A stretch of 64,000 nucleotides of DNA from Streptomyces sp. SA15 (GCF_002291145.1 NZ_NTGE01000128.1:49342-113341), one strand, 5' to 3'; shown: positions 17,197 to 26,780, numbered from the stretch's first letter. Numbers and translations: made by a program. The notes: a model not told the origin generated them from the letters alone.

Positions 17197-18669
17197 ATGC
17201 CGAGCGGGGACAACTGGCAGAACGACGTGCTGCGCGACCTGAGGGGCGGCACGCCCCAACAGCGTGCCGCGCAACAGGGCGGCCGGCCACCACAGGTGCC
17301 CCAGCAGGGGGAACAGCAGGCGCCCCAACCGCAGCCACCGCAGCAGGGGGCGCAGGGTCAAGCGCAGGGCCAGGCACCTGCGTACGGCTACCCGCAGCAG
17401 AATCAGCAGCCGATGCCCTCCGACCCGCAGTACCAGCAGCAGGCACACGGCGACCAGGCCGCGGCCCAGCAGCAGGCGTACGGCGGCCAGTACCCCGCCC
17501 ACCCGCAGCAGCCCCAACAGCAGCCCCAGCAGCCCCACCCCGCCCAGGGCCAGCCGCCGTACCCCGACCAGGCCTACGCACAACAGGCCTACGCACAACA
17601 GCCCTACGCCCAGCCGCAGGCCACCCCCGCCCAGCCGCAGCAGCCCTACGCCGGCCAACCCCACCCCCAGCCCCAACAGACCCCCGGCCCCCAGCCCCAG
17701 CAGTACGCCGAGCGGACCCCCGCCCCGCGCGCCCGGTCGTCCCGCGCCACCCGCGAGACCCGCCCCGTGGTCGACAAGAAGCTCGTCTCCTCCGCCCGGG
17801 CTCCCCGGCGCGGGGAGCCGTTCACCGCCCGAGCCCTGCGCGCCGTACGCCGTACCGTGTCCTCCTCGGCCGCGCGTGAGGTCGCCGAGACCACCGCGAC
17901 CGCCGAGATACTGCAGCAGCCGGTCACCACGGGCCGGCAGATCGCGGTGACCTCCATCCGTGGCGGCTCGGGCAAGACGACGGTCGCCGCCCTGCTCGGC
18001 ACCACCTACGCCCACTACCGCCAGGACCCGGTCCTCGTCGTCGAGGCCGATCCGGCGCTCGGCTCGCTGCCGGTGCGGCTCGGCGCGGAGAGCACGCGCT
18101 GGACCACCGGCGACCTCGCCGAGGTCGTCGAACCGCAGATGACGCTGCTCGACGTCACCGGCTATCTCGTCCAACTGCCCGACAACGCCTGGCTGTTGCC
18201 CGGCAGCCAGGGCCAGGTCGGCGCCATGCTCGACACCAAGGGCTACGAGCGGATCATGGTGTCGTCGCGCCGCTACTTCGGCGTGACCGTCGTCGACTGC
18301 GAGACGCTGCCCGCCGAGGTCGCCCGTACCGCGCTGTCCGCCGCCCAGGCCCGCATCCTCACCGTGCCCGCGACGATCGAGGGCATCGCCAGCACGCACG
18401 CGGTCCTGGAGTGGATGCGCGGTCTGCCCCGGGACATCACCACCACGACCGTCGTCGTGCTCACCGAGACCGTGCCGCACACCGGCATCGACCTCGACAA
18501 GGCCGCCGAGCAGCTGAGGGAGACCGGCGCGAGCGTGCGGATCCTGCCCTACGACCGCCATCTGGCGGCCGGCGGCATCATCCGCACCGACCTGCTCGCG
18601 CGGGACACCCGGGAGGCCGCGACCCGCCTGGCCGCGGAGGCCTTCCAGCTCTCCCAGAAGCGCCGCTGA
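17197..18669 (+). CDS. EspI-like MinD/ParA-family ATPase of the T7SS
   Basis: 490 residues. Residues 1 to about 180 are a low-complexity Gln/Pro/Ala-rich arm (repeated AQQAYAQQ and QPQQ). From about 245 on is a MinD/ParA-type ATPase with deviant Walker A RGGSGKTT at 255 to 262, where Arg takes the place of the signature Lys, VVEADPALGS, and a later DCETLP in place of the usual switch. The combination of a proline-rich arm and a MinD domain is that of EspI of mycobacterial ESX-1, which tunes secretion to ATP level. ATG 17197 with GAAGGG upstream is preferred to GTG 17176. Confidence 0.83.
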   Translation: MPSGDNWQNDVLRDLRGGTPQQRAAQQGGRPPQVPQQGEQQAPQPQPPQQGAQGQAQGQAPAYGYPQQNQQPMPSDPQYQQQAHGDQAAAQQQAYGGQYPAHPQQPQQQPQQPHPAQGQPPYPDQAYAQQAYAQQPYAQPQATPAQPQQPYAGQPHPQPQQTPGPQPQQYAERTPAPRARSSRATRETRPVVDKKLVSSARAPRRGEPFTARALRAVRRTVSSSAAREVAETTATAEILQQPVTTGRQIAVTSIRGGSGKTTVAALLGTTYAHYRQDPVLVVEADPALGSLPVRLGAESTRWTTGDLAEVVEPQMTLLDVTGYLVQLPDNAWLLPGSQGQVGAMLDTKGYERIMVSSRRYFGVTVVDCETLPAEVARTALSAAQARILTVPATIEGIASTHAVLEWMRGLPRDITTTTVVVLTETVPHTGIDLDKAAEQLRETGASVRILPYDRHLAAGGIIRTDLLARDTREAATRLAAEAFQLSQKRR

Positions 18670-18684
18670 ACCCTCCCGAGCACG

Positions 18685-18738
18685 AAGGGATCTCGAAGGA
18701 TCTCGAAGGGATCTCGAAGCATCTCGAAGGACCTCGAG
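18685..18738 (+). repeat. Short tandem repeat before eccC
   Basis: Five units of about 10 to 11 bases built on GATCTCGAAGG, with small changes, fill most of the 88-base gap before the eccC start and end just before its ribosome-binding site (AGAAGGACG). Confidence 0.85.
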
Positions 18739-18757
18739 GACAAAGGCTAGAAGGACG

Positions 18758-21700
18758 ATGAGCACCCGACTGATCCACCGGCCGGCCCGGACGACCCGGC
18801 CCCCGGCCTCTCCCGAGCCGCGCACCATCGAGGCGCCACCCAACCTGCCCGACGGCAAGACGGGCTCCATAGCGACCTCGCTGCTGCCCGTCGCCGGTGT
18901 CATGTCGTCCGTCGTGATGATGACGGTCGTACGCAACAGCCAGTTCGCGGGGCTGGGCGCGATCATCCTCGTCGTCACCATCATCGGCTCGCTCGTCATG
19001 GTCTTCTCCCAGCGCGGCAAGGCCCAGCGCACCCGCCGCACCCAGCGCGAGGCCTACCTCGCCTACCTGGAGGACCTGCGGGAGGAGCTGTCGAACGAGG
19101 AGAAGGAGCGGCGCGAGAGCACCCAGGTGCTCAACCCGCCGCCGGACGCGCTGTACGACATCGTGCGCGACCCCGCCCGGCTGTGGGAGCGGCGCCGGCT
19201 CGACGCCGACTTCCTGCGGGTCCGCGTCGGCACCGGCGAGATGCCGGTGCGCGACCTGAAGGTGGCCCCGCCCGGATCCTCCGTGCTCACCCCGCCCGAC
19301 GAGTTCATGCTGAACGAGGCCTCCGCGCTGGTGTCCCGCTTCAGCAGCGGCACCGAACTCCCGCTCACCGTCCCGCTCGACCGGGTCGGCAACATCACCG
19401 TCATCGGCGAACGTGAGGACACCCTCCGGGTCGCCCGCGCGCTGATCGCGCAGGCGGCCGCCACCCACGCGCCCGACGACGTGGCCATGGCGCTCGCCGC
19501 GCCCGGCGACCGGATCGCCGACTGGGAATGGGCGAAGTGGCTGCCGCACCTGCTCGACACCGAGCAGTTCGACGGCCCCGTCGCCGCCCGCCGGATCGCG
19601 CCCTCACTGCCCCAACTGGCCCGGCAGATCGGCCCCGAGCTGCGCCGCCGCGCCTCCTACGCCGCCGAGGTGCGCCGCGGTCTGTCCGGCAAGGATGCCC
19701 TCGCCATGACCTCCCGGCTGCTCGTCGTCGCCGACGCACATGGCGACGACGCCGTCGACCTGCCGCGCCCCGACGACGCGGTCGGCCTGCGCGACATGGG
19801 CGTCACCGTCCTGCACCTGCTCGACCAGCGGGTCCAGGAGCCCGGCAGCGTCGGCGTGCGCATCACCGTCGACGGCGAGCGCGTCGTCATCGAGGACATG
19901 CGCATGCCGGAGCCGATCAGCGCCCATGGCACCGTCGACGAGATCGGCATCCCCTTCGCCGAGGGCTTCGCCCGGATGCTCGCCCCGCTCAGGCTGTCCG
20001 CCGAGTCGATGGTCGACGCGCCGCTCACCGGCCCGGTCGACTTCGCCGAACTGCTCGGCATCGACGACGTGGCCGGCCTCGACCTGAACCGGCTGTGGGC
20101 GCCGCGCGGCGAACGGGCCTTCCTGCGCGTGCCGATCGGCGTCAGCGACTCCAAGGAGCCCGTGCTCCTCGACCTGAAGGAGTCCTCCGAACTGGGCATG
20201 GGCCCGCACGGCCTGTGCGTCGGCGCCACCGGCTCCGGCAAGTCCGAGCTGCTGCGCACCCTCGTCCTCGCCCTGGTCGCCACGCACCCACCGGAGGACC
20301 TGGCCATGGTCCTCGTCGACTACAAGGGCGGCGCCACCTTCGCCCCCTTCGCGGACCTTCCGCACGTCGCCGGCGTCATCACCAACCTGGAGAACCAGGC
20401 CGGCCTCGTCGAGCGCGTCCACGCCTCCCTCGCCGGCGAGGTCAAGCGCCGCCAGCAGGTCCTCAAGGACGCGGGCAACGTAGCCGACATCGGCCACTAC
20501 GCCGCGCTGCGCGCCGAGCGGCGCCCCGACCTGGAGCCGCTGCCGCACCTCTTCGTGGTGATCGACGAGTTCGGCGAACTGCTCACCGCCAAGCCGGACT
20601 TCATCGACCTGTTCCTGTCCATCGGCCGCATCGGCCGCTCCATCGGCGTCCACCTGCTGCTGTCCAGCCAGCGCATCGAGGGCGGCAAGCTCAAGGGCCT
20701 GGACACCTACCTGTCGTACCGGCTGGGTCTGCGCACCTTCTCGCCCGACGAGTCCCGTACGGTCCTGGACACCACGGACGCCTTCCACCTGCCCCCGCTG
20801 CCCGGCTTCGGCTACCTCAAGGTCGACACCAGCCACTACGAGCGGTTCAAGGCCAGCTACGTCTCCGGCGCCTACCGCGGCCCCGTGCAGCGCGACACCG
20901 AGGACACCGGGCCGCTGGCCCTGGAGTACGAGGCCTACAACACCCTGGGCCAGGACGAGAGTTCGGGCGCCGAGGAGCCGCAGATGCGGCGCCGGGAGAC
21001 CGGGCCCACCGAGATGGGCGTGATCATCGACCAGCTCCAGAGGGCCGGCGCCCACTCGGTGCGCCAGATCTGGCTGCCCCCGCTGCCCGCCGGGGTCCCC
21101 CTCGACAGGGTCGCCGGTCCCGTGGAGATCGGCCCGCGCGGCATGCAGCTCGCCAAGCGGCGGGGCCCGCTCCAGGTGCCGCTCGGCCTCCTCGACGACC
21201 CGACCAAGCAGTGGCAGGGCCAGTGGTACCTGGACCTCACGCTCGCCGGCGGCCACGCCGCCATCATCGGCGGCCCGCAGTCCGGCAAGACCACCCTGCT
21301 GCGCTCCCTGGCCCTCTCCCTGGCCCTGACCCACACCCCGCAGGAGGTCGGCGTCTACGGCCTCGACCTCGTCGGTGGCGGCCTGCAGGCCCTCTCCGGT
21401 CTGCCGCACGTCGGCGGGGTCGCCGGCCGCGCCGACCGCGAGCGCGCCGCCCGCACCATCGACTCCGTACGCGCCATGCTCGACCAGAGGGAGGAGCTTT
21501 TCCGCATCCACACCATCGACTCCCTGGAACAACTGCGTACTCTGCGCGCCGCGGGCCGCGTGCCCGAGCTGGCCTCCACCGAGATCGTGCTGCTCATCGA
21601 CGGATTCGGCGCCCTGCGCGACGACTTCGAGGACCTCGACGACTCGGTCGTCGACATCCTCAAGCGCGGCAGCGGCTACGGCATCCACGTCGTCGCCGGC

Positions 21701-22741
21701 ATGCTCCGCTGGAACGACGTGCGCATCGCCACCCAGTCCCAGTTCGGCACCCGCGTCGAGCTGCGCCTGAACGATCCGAGCGAGTCCAGCATCGACCGCA
21801 AGCTGGCCGAGACCCTCTCGCCCGAGGAGAAGGGCCGCATCCTCACCGACGGCAAGCTCTTCGCGCAGGTCGCCCTGCCCCGCACCGACGGCCTCGCCGA
21901 CACCAGCGACCTCGGCGCGGTCCTGGAGCACACCGCCCGCTCGATCCGCGCCACCTGGACCGGCGAGGTCGCCCAGCCGGTCCGTGTACTGCCGCACGTC
22001 CTGGAGGCACAGCAACTGCCCGGCCCGGCGTCCGAGCCGCGCCGGGTGCCGATCGGCCTGGACCAGACGCAGCTGGCCCCCGTCCTGATCGACCTGTTCG
22101 AACACGACCAGCACCTGCTGATCATGGGCGACAGCGAGTGCGGCAAGACCAACCTGCTCAAGGTCGTCGCCCAGGGCCTGATCGAGCGCTACGGCGACAA
22201 CGAACTGGTCTTCGGGGTCTTCGACCCGCGCCGCGGCCTGCGCGGCGTCATCCCGGAGGAGTACCGGGGCGGCTACGCCTACAACGCCAAGCTGTGCGCC
22301 GGCCTCGCCGCCGGCATCGCCACCGAACTGGAGAAGCGGCTGCCCGACGAGAGCGCGGGCGGCGAGGACCTGGAGCCGGGCAGCTTCTCCGGCCCGCGGA
22401 TCGTGATCCTCGTCGACGACTACGACGTCCTCACCACCGCCGGCCAGCAGCCGCTCGCGCCCTTCGTGCCGTACATCCCCTCGGCCGTCGACATCGGCCT
22501 GCACTTCGTCCTGACCCGCCGGGTCGCGGGCGCCTCCCGCGGCCTGTACGAGCCGCTGATGCAGGGGCTGCGCGAGTCCGGCGCCTCGGCGCTGGTGATG
22601 GCGGGTGACCGGAGCGAAGGTCAGCTCTTCCCCGGCGTGTACGCGAGCCAGCAGCCGCCCGGCCGTGGGGTGTTGGTCCGCAGGGGCCAACCGAACCGGC
22701 TGATCCAGACCGTCTACACGGGGACACAGGTGAATCCATGA
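18758..22741 (+). CDS. eccC: T7SS motor ATPase EccC (fused EccCa-EccCb)
   Basis: 1327 residues, the usual size of the one-chain form. Two transmembrane helices lie near residues 46 to 90. Three FtsK/SpoIIIE domains follow, with Walker A motifs GATGSGKS (489-496), GGPQSGKT (838-845) and GDSECGKT (1124-1131), and Walker B-type strands VLVDYKGG, VLLIDGFG and VILVDDYD. EccC binds export signals of WXG100 dimers at its last domain and drives secretion. Its stop overlaps the next start (ATGA), so the two are co-translated. No frameshift or missing motif is seen. Confidence 0.96.
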   Translation: MSTRLIHRPARTTRPPASPEPRTIEAPPNLPDGKTGSIATSLLPVAGVMSSVVMMTVVRNSQFAGLGAIILVVTIIGSLVMVFSQRGKAQRTRRTQREAYLAYLEDLREELSNEEKERRESTQVLNPPPDALYDIVRDPARLWERRRLDADFLRVRVGTGEMPVRDLKVAPPGSSVLTPPDEFMLNEASALVSRFSSGTELPLTVPLDRVGNITVIGEREDTLRVARALIAQAAATHAPDDVAMALAAPGDRIADWEWAKWLPHLLDTEQFDGPVAARRIAPSLPQLARQIGPELRRRASYAAEVRRGLSGKDALAMTSRLLVVADAHGDDAVDLPRPDDAVGLRDMGVTVLHLLDQRVQEPGSVGVRITVDGERVVIEDMRMPEPISAHGTVDEIGIPFAEGFARMLAPLRLSAESMVDAPLTGPVDFAELLGIDDVAGLDLNRLWAPRGERAFLRVPIGVSDSKEPVLLDLKESSELGMGPHGLCVGATGSGKSELLRTLVLALVATHPPEDLAMVLVDYKGGATFAPFADLPHVAGVITNLENQAGLVERVHASLAGEVKRRQQVLKDAGNVADIGHYAALRAERRPDLEPLPHLFVVIDEFGELLTAKPDFIDLFLSIGRIGRSIGVHLLLSSQRIEGGKLKGLDTYLSYRLGLRTFSPDESRTVLDTTDAFHLPPLPGFGYLKVDTSHYERFKASYVSGAYRGPVQRDTEDTGPLALEYEAYNTLGQDESSGAEEPQMRRRETGPTEMGVIIDQLQRAGAHSVRQIWLPPLPAGVPLDRVAGPVEIGPRGMQLAKRRGPLQVPLGLLDDPTKQWQGQWYLDLTLAGGHAAIIGGPQSGKTTLLRSLALSLALTHTPQEVGVYGLDLVGGGLQALSGLPHVGGVAGRADRERAARTIDSVRAMLDQREELFRIHTIDSLEQLRTLRAAGRVPELASTEIVLLIDGFGALRDDFEDLDDSVVDILKRGSGYGIHVVAGMLRWNDVRIATQSQFGTRVELRLNDPSESSIDRKLAETLSPEEKGRILTDGKLFAQVALPRTDGLADTSDLGAVLEHTARSIRATWTGEVAQPVRVLPHVLEAQQLPGPASEPRRVPIGLDQTQLAPVLIDLFEHDQHLLIMGDSECGKTNLLKVVAQGLIERYGDNELVFGVFDPRRGLRGVIPEEYRGGYAYNAKLCAGLAAGIATELEKRLPDESAGGEDLEPGSFSGPRIVILVDDYDVLTTAGQQPLAPFVPYIPSAVDIGLHFVLTRRVAGASRGLYEPLMQGLRESGASALVMAGDRSEGQLFPGVYASQQPPGRGVLVRRGQPNRLIQTVYTGTQVNP

Positions 22742-24168
22742 CGAAGGACGTCATCGCCCTCACGAAGCAGATGCCCGACCCGTTGAGCGTGCTCGCGGGT
22801 CTGCTCTCCGGCGGCCCCGACAGGATGGTGGGCGTCGAGGGAGAGGGCGCGGTGGTGCAGCTCTGCGACGAGCAGGGCCGCCCGCTCGTCTCCGTGGAGG
22901 CGCCGCTGCTCGTGCAGGTCCGGGGCGAGGCCGAGCGGCTGCTCGGGGCGCGTGAGCCCGAGGTGCCGTACTGGTGGACCGAGGCCCGCGCCACCACCGG
23001 CGTCAAGGAGGCCGAGGAACTCGCCGGGACCTTCGCCGCGCGCATCGGCACGCTGGTCGGCGGGACCGCCTGGCCGCCCGGGGCCGCGTGGTCGCTGGCC
23101 GTGGTCAAGACGGACGGGATGAGCGTGGCGCCGGTACCGGCCGCCGCCCAGCCGGCCGTGGACGTGCTCACCGACAAGGTCGCCGTCATCATCCAGGACC
23201 GCCCGGTGGTCGCGATGACCGCCTGGCTCTCGGACGCGTTCCGCGCCGCCGCGAACGCCGGCCTCGGCCTGCAGATCGTCACCCCCGCGGGCACCCGCCT
23301 CTCCCCGGCGGTCCGCAACAGCCTGCCCGGCTGGCCCTCGCGCTGGGTGGTGCAGGACGAACGGGACGGCTACTACGACGGCCTGTCCGGAGCGGTCCTG
23401 CAGTGGAGCAACGGCCTCTTCGTGACCGTCGAGTCGCCGGAGGCCACCCCTGAGGACCCGCGCACGCCGGTCGCCGCCTCCTTCGGCGAGGGCTTCGCCG
23501 AAAAGGGCGACACGGGCGAACGCCAGCTGGCGATCTCCTTCCGCACCATCCACCCGGCCGACGAACGGCTCGTCCTCGGCGGCGCCCTGGAAGCCGTATG
23601 GCAGGAGATCACCGGTGAGCCGCCGGCCGGCTGGGGCACCGAGGAACCCGCCAACCTCCCCTGGTCCTTGCGGCAGTTGACCGACGTGGCGTACGAGCGG
23701 GCGCCCGAGCCGACCTGGCTGGTGGCCGTCGGCAGCCCGGAGCGCCCGGGCCTCGCGACCGTCCGCATCACCCGCACCAAGGGCGGCGTGGAGGAGGACG
23801 TGACGCTGGCCTTCGGCTACGGCCCGGGCGAGCAGATGCCGACGGACGCCGTCATCGCCGCGGCGGAGGCCCTCGCCACGCAGCACGACCTGCAGTCCAT
23901 GCTGGTCCAGATCCGCCGCGCCCGCCGGGACCTGTCCGTGCCGCCGCGCTTCGAAGGCCCCGGCGTGCCGTACGCGTTCGTCCTGGGCTCCGAGGAGGTC
24001 CGCGAGATGCCAGGTGACCGGGCCCGGAACACTCCGCTCGCCGAGGCTCCGCGGGAACTGGGCCCGAAGACCCGCCCGGCGCTGTACTACCCCCTTCCTG
24101 GCGACCCGTCGGACCTGTCGGGCTGGCAGGACTTCGAGCGTCTGATGAGGCATCTGAAGGGCAGTTGA
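22738..24168 (+). CDS. DUF6177-like protein coupled to eccC
   Basis: 476 residues, no signal peptide or membrane helix. The start ATG overlaps the eccC stop by four bases. It has a mixed alpha/beta character with recurring TEARATTG, VAMTAWLSDAFR, SPRWVVQDE-like and RTIHPADERLVLGG stretches. From memory it fits DUF6177, a family found beside Streptomyces T7SS genes. A chaperone or EspG-like substrate adaptor role would suit its place but is a guess. Confidence 0.68.
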   Translation: MTKDVIALTKQMPDPLSVLAGLLSGGPDRMVGVEGEGAVVQLCDEQGRPLVSVEAPLLVQVRGEAERLLGAREPEVPYWWTEARATTGVKEAEELAGTFAARIGTLVGGTAWPPGAAWSLAVVKTDGMSVAPVPAAAQPAVDVLTDKVAVIIQDRPVVAMTAWLSDAFRAAANAGLGLQIVTPAGTRLSPAVRNSLPGWPSRWVVQDERDGYYDGLSGAVLQWSNGLFVTVESPEATPEDPRTPVAASFGEGFAEKGDTGERQLAISFRTIHPADERLVLGGALEAVWQEITGEPPAGWGTEEPANLPWSLRQLTDVAYERAPEPTWLVAVGSPERPGLATVRITRTKGGVEEDVTLAFGYGPGEQMPTDAVIAAAEALATQHDLQSMLVQIRRARRDLSVPPRFEGPGVPYAFVLGSEEVREMPGDRARNTPLAEAPRELGPKTRPALYYPLPGDPSDLSGWQDFERLMRHLKGS

Positions 24169-24293
24169 GCCTGACGGATTCCGGCGCCGACAGGGGGAAA
24201 GCCGCACAACCGGGTGGGGTTTTCCCCAGATCTTCTGGGCGGCCGTCCTCATGGTCCGCCCCCACCTCCGGTCAGCTCTCCGGCGGCCAGCAG

Positions 24294-24330
24294 CTGGGGG
24301 TCCCCCCAGGCCCTTAAGGCACTGGGGGAG
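24294..24330. repeat. Short GC-rich palindromic insert, copy 1
   Basis: 37 bases, CTGGGGGTCCCCCCAGG then CCCTTAAGG and CACTGGGGGAG. It splits the ABC signature LSGGQQ from VVIARAL and shifts the frame. It shares the GGGGGT-CCCCC start and TGGGGGAG end with copy 2. Confidence 0.7.
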
Positions 24331-24469
24331 TGTCGTGATCGCCCGTGCTCTGGTCACCCGCCCCGACGTCGTCTTCGCGGACGAGCCGACGGGCGCCCTG
24401 GACACGACCACGGCCGCCGAGATCCTCGCCCTGCTCCGACAGGCCGTGGGCACGCAGGGCGCCACCGTC

Positions 24470-24511
24470 GATGGGGGTGCCCCCGCGCGAGGTTGTTCGA
24501 GCGTGGGGGAG
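24470..24511. repeat. Short GC-rich palindromic insert, copy 2
   Basis: 42 bases beginning GATGGGGGTGCCCCC and ending GAGCGTGGGGGAG. It adds 14 in-frame codons (DGGAPARGCSSVGE) just before the conserved VTHDP of the ABC remnant. This type of end sequence is, as far as I recall, a widespread small repeat in Streptomyces. Confidence 0.7.
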
Positions 24512-24754
24512 GTCACCCACGACCCGACGGCCGCCGCCTGGGCGGACCGCGTCCTGTTCGTGGCCGACGGCCGGATCGTTACATATCCCCGCTGGTCCAC
24601 GGCGCTTTCGCCGGCACGATCGTCGTCCTGGCCCTGACGGCCGCCACCCTCCCGGCCCGCGCGGCCCTGCGCGGCGACAGGCTGGAGGAATGACAGCGCC
24701 CCCGCCCGGTCAGGCCGGTGCGGGGGCGGTCGATCGGTCGATCGGTCGCGACGG

Positions 24755-25963
24755 CTAGGCGTTGACCTTCTCGCGTACAGGGGTCTGCTCGCGCTTCTCG
24801 CGCCCGCGGGCCAGGTCGGCCGCGTCCCGCTTGAAGGCCCACTCCATCTTCGGCTCCATCGCGAACCGGAAGAGCCGCCGCACCGGAGAGGTGCACAGCA
24901 GGGTGACGGCGACGGCCGCGAGGACGCTGACGAAGATCTCGCCGAGCGGGCGGTGCAGCCAGGCGTGGTCGAACCAGCCCCAGTAGTCGCCGCCCTTCAC
25001 CAGGAAGCCGTGCAGCAGGTAGCCGTAGAGCGTGCCCGCGCCGAGCGCCGTGAACCACATCGTCCGGCCCGGCACCCAGGCGAAGAAGCAGGCGGTCAGC
25101 AGCAGCGAACAGCCGAACAGGGCGAGCACCATGACCGGTCCGGTCCACCACGGCGTGCCCAACTCCTGCGCGGCGTCACGGTGGTAGAACCACGCCGTGT
25201 TCATGCGCGGCACCGCCCACCAGCCGACGGCCAGCGCGGCCGCGAACCCCGGCACCGCCAGGATCCGCACCGAACGGCGGCGCACCAGCCGGAAGTGCTC
25301 CGGCTTCATGCACAGGCCGAGCACGAAGAACGGCAGGAACTGCAGCACCCGCTGGAGGTCCAGGTCGTCGCCGATGTTCGGCGTGACGGACGCCAGCATG
25401 GCGATGGACAGCGCCAGCGGCAGCGGCCACCGCACCAGCTTCCAGATCGGGGTGGTCAGCCGCCAGATGAACAGCGCGACCAGGAACCAGGTCAGGTACC
25501 AGGGATCCAGCAGGCTGATGTCCTGCTCCGGCGCGTCGTCGGCGAAGCGCTTGAACAGCGGGTAGGCGGTCTCGAAGAGGATGTACGGCACGGCGACGCC
25601 GGTGATCAGGCGCTGCAGCCGGTCGGCACGCATGTCGAAACTGCGCGAGAAGAAGCCGGAGATGATGATGAACGCCGGCATGTGGAACGCGTACACCACC
25701 ATGTACACGCCCTCGAGGATCCGGCTGTCGCTCTTGATCGGCTCCCAGGAGTGGGCGACCGCCACCAGCACGATCGCCAGGTACTTGGCGTTGTCGAAGA
25801 ACGCGTCGCGCTGTTTGCCGGACGGCTTGGCGGGCTGTTGCTTCTGCTGATTCTGCTGTTTCTCCGGCGAGCGCGGACTCGGCACTCCGTCCGCCGGCGA
25901 CTGTGCCGGGGGGAGTGGCGCGCGGTTCTGGCCATGCGGTCGCAGCGAGGCGGCGTGGAACAT
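24755..25963 (-). CDS. Acyltransferase 3 family membrane protein
   Basis: 402 residues from ATG 25963. Residues about 15 to 45 are Gln/Pro/Lys-rich. The rest has about ten transmembrane helices and begins with FFDNAKYLAIVLVAVAHSWEP, the His-containing start of the acyltransferase-3 (OafA/WecH-like) domain, followed by FHMPAFIIISGFFSR. Such enzymes O-acylate sugars or wall polymers; the acceptor is unknown. TAGGGT ends 7 bases before ATG 25963 with TTTACG 18 bases further up, so the transcript may be leaderless. An upstream ATG at 26014 would add 17 residues. Confidence 0.85.
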   Translation of the reverse strand: MFHAASLRPHGQNRAPLPPAQSPADGVPSPRSPEKQQNQQKQQPAKPSGKQRDAFFDNAKYLAIVLVAVAHSWEPIKSDSRILEGVYMVVYAFHMPAFIIISGFFSRSFDMRADRLQRLITGVAVPYILFETAYPLFKRFADDAPEQDISLLDPWYLTWFLVALFIWRLTTPIWKLVRWPLPLALSIAMLASVTPNIGDDLDLQRVLQFLPFFVLGLCMKPEHFRLVRRRSVRILAVPGFAAALAVGWWAVPRMNTAWFYHRDAAQELGTPWWTGPVMVLALFGCSLLLTACFFAWVPGRTMWFTALGAGTLYGYLLHGFLVKGGDYWGWFDHAWLHRPLGEIFVSVLAAVAVTLLCTSPVRRLFRFAMEPKMEWAFKRDAADLARGREKREQTPVREKVNA

Positions 25964-26014
25964 CTGAGGCACCCTAGCCTCGGCTGTGGGTATTCGTAAA
26001 ACCCTCCACGTCAT

Positions 26015-26440
26015 TCCTGGTTAATCGCTTCGACTACCCGTGTTTTCCCGGGAGTTGATATCACTGTCCTCGACACATACGTGTCCTTCTTGTCGCGATT
26101 CATCCCGACTAAATGGTGCATAAGGCCAGTCATCGGTGTGTCTGTGACCGCAATTCGAATTGGCTGCGAACACGGTGTGTGGACACGGAAACGATCCGGC
26201 CGAATTCCCTGCGTATCTCCGGTGCTTCCCTATGCGGGTGCCCTGTCGAATTGCTGTGCGGGTGCTGTAGTGAAGGCCCCGCGCGCGCGGGTGCGCGCGC
26301 AGACTCGGGTCCGGCTCTGGCCAACGTTGGGTCACGCGCCGCATATGCGGGCCCTGTTGGTGGCACGATGGTTCTGGCGGGGGTGCGCGGGGTTGCATCC
26401 CCGGGCCGGGAGAGCGGACCGACCGAGGGTGTGATCAGTT
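26015..26440. other. Intergenic region, 426 bases
   Basis: No gene is supported here. The half next to the acyltransferase gene is less GC-rich than its surroundings. At 26281-26300 there is a nearly alternating purine-pyrimidine run (GCGCGCGCGG, GTGCGCGCGC). The region must hold divergent promoters for the genes on either side, but I cannot place them with confidence. Confidence 0.5.
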
Positions 26441-26635
26441 GTGGCCATTTCGCTGTCAGTGGTGCTGCTGTTGGGGATCGTCTTGGTGGTGTTGATCAGA
26501 GGAGGCTCCATCAAGGGCGGCCCCGCCGTGGTCGCCGTGCTCTTCGGCTTCTTCCTCGCCTCGACCGGCATGGCCGACGACATACAACGGTTCCTGAACT
26601 CCCTGGCGGAGACCATCAACTCGATCCAGTTCTAG
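26441..26635 (+). CDS. Small conserved-looking membrane protein
   Basis: 64 residues from GTG 26441, with two hydrophobic helices (LSVVLLLGIVLVVLI and AVVAVLFGFFLASTGMA) and an amphipathic tail (DDIQRFLNSLAETINSIQF). Codon use is normal for the organism, which supports a real gene. I recall similar short proteins upstream of the tRNA-tig region in streptomycetes. Function unknown. Confidence 0.72.
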   Translation: MAISLSVVLLLGIVLVVLIRGGSIKGGPAVVAVLFGFFLASTGMADDIQRFLNSLAETINSIQF

Positions 26636-26736
26636 GCGCGCGCCCATGGTCCGCCGCCCCAGAACCCCGTACGTCACGTACGTCACGTACGTCTTGTACG
26701 CCACGGACAGCCTGGAAGGTCACCGCGACGTCACAA

Positions 26737-26777
26737 AGGCCCCCGGCCTGATCCCTGAAGGACCGGGCCGGAGGCCT
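26737..26777 (-). terminator. Terminator of tRNA-Gly
   Basis: On the minus strand AGGCCTCCGGCC pairs with GGCCGGGGGCCT (one mismatch) around a 17-base loop and is followed by TTTGT, directly downstream of the tRNA 3' end. Confidence 0.8.
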
Positions 26778-26780
26778 GGT

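Larger units (their letters stand above)
24249..24693 (+). pseudogene. Remnant of an ABC transporter (ATPase C-terminal half fused to permease tail)
   Basis: Three frames must be joined. Frame 24249-24293 gives SWSAPTSGQLSGGQQ with the ABC signature. After a 37-bp insert, 24332 on gives VVIARALVTRPDVVFADEPTG (Walker B) up to the D-loop region. A 42-bp insert at 24470-24511 interrupts the strand before the H-loop, which resumes as VTHDPTAAAWADRVLF. After DGRIV a third frame to 24693 gives a permease-like tail (AGTIVVLALTAATLPARAALR). The Walker A half and most of the permease are gone. It is a dead gene of the MacB/LolD-type exporter group. Confidence 0.85.

Noticed and set aside
19604..22690. 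A 1028-codon open frame antisense to eccC and a 1026-codon frame in a second forward frame
   Set aside because: Both are shadows of the strongly biased third codon positions of eccC; they lack ribosome sites and family motifs.
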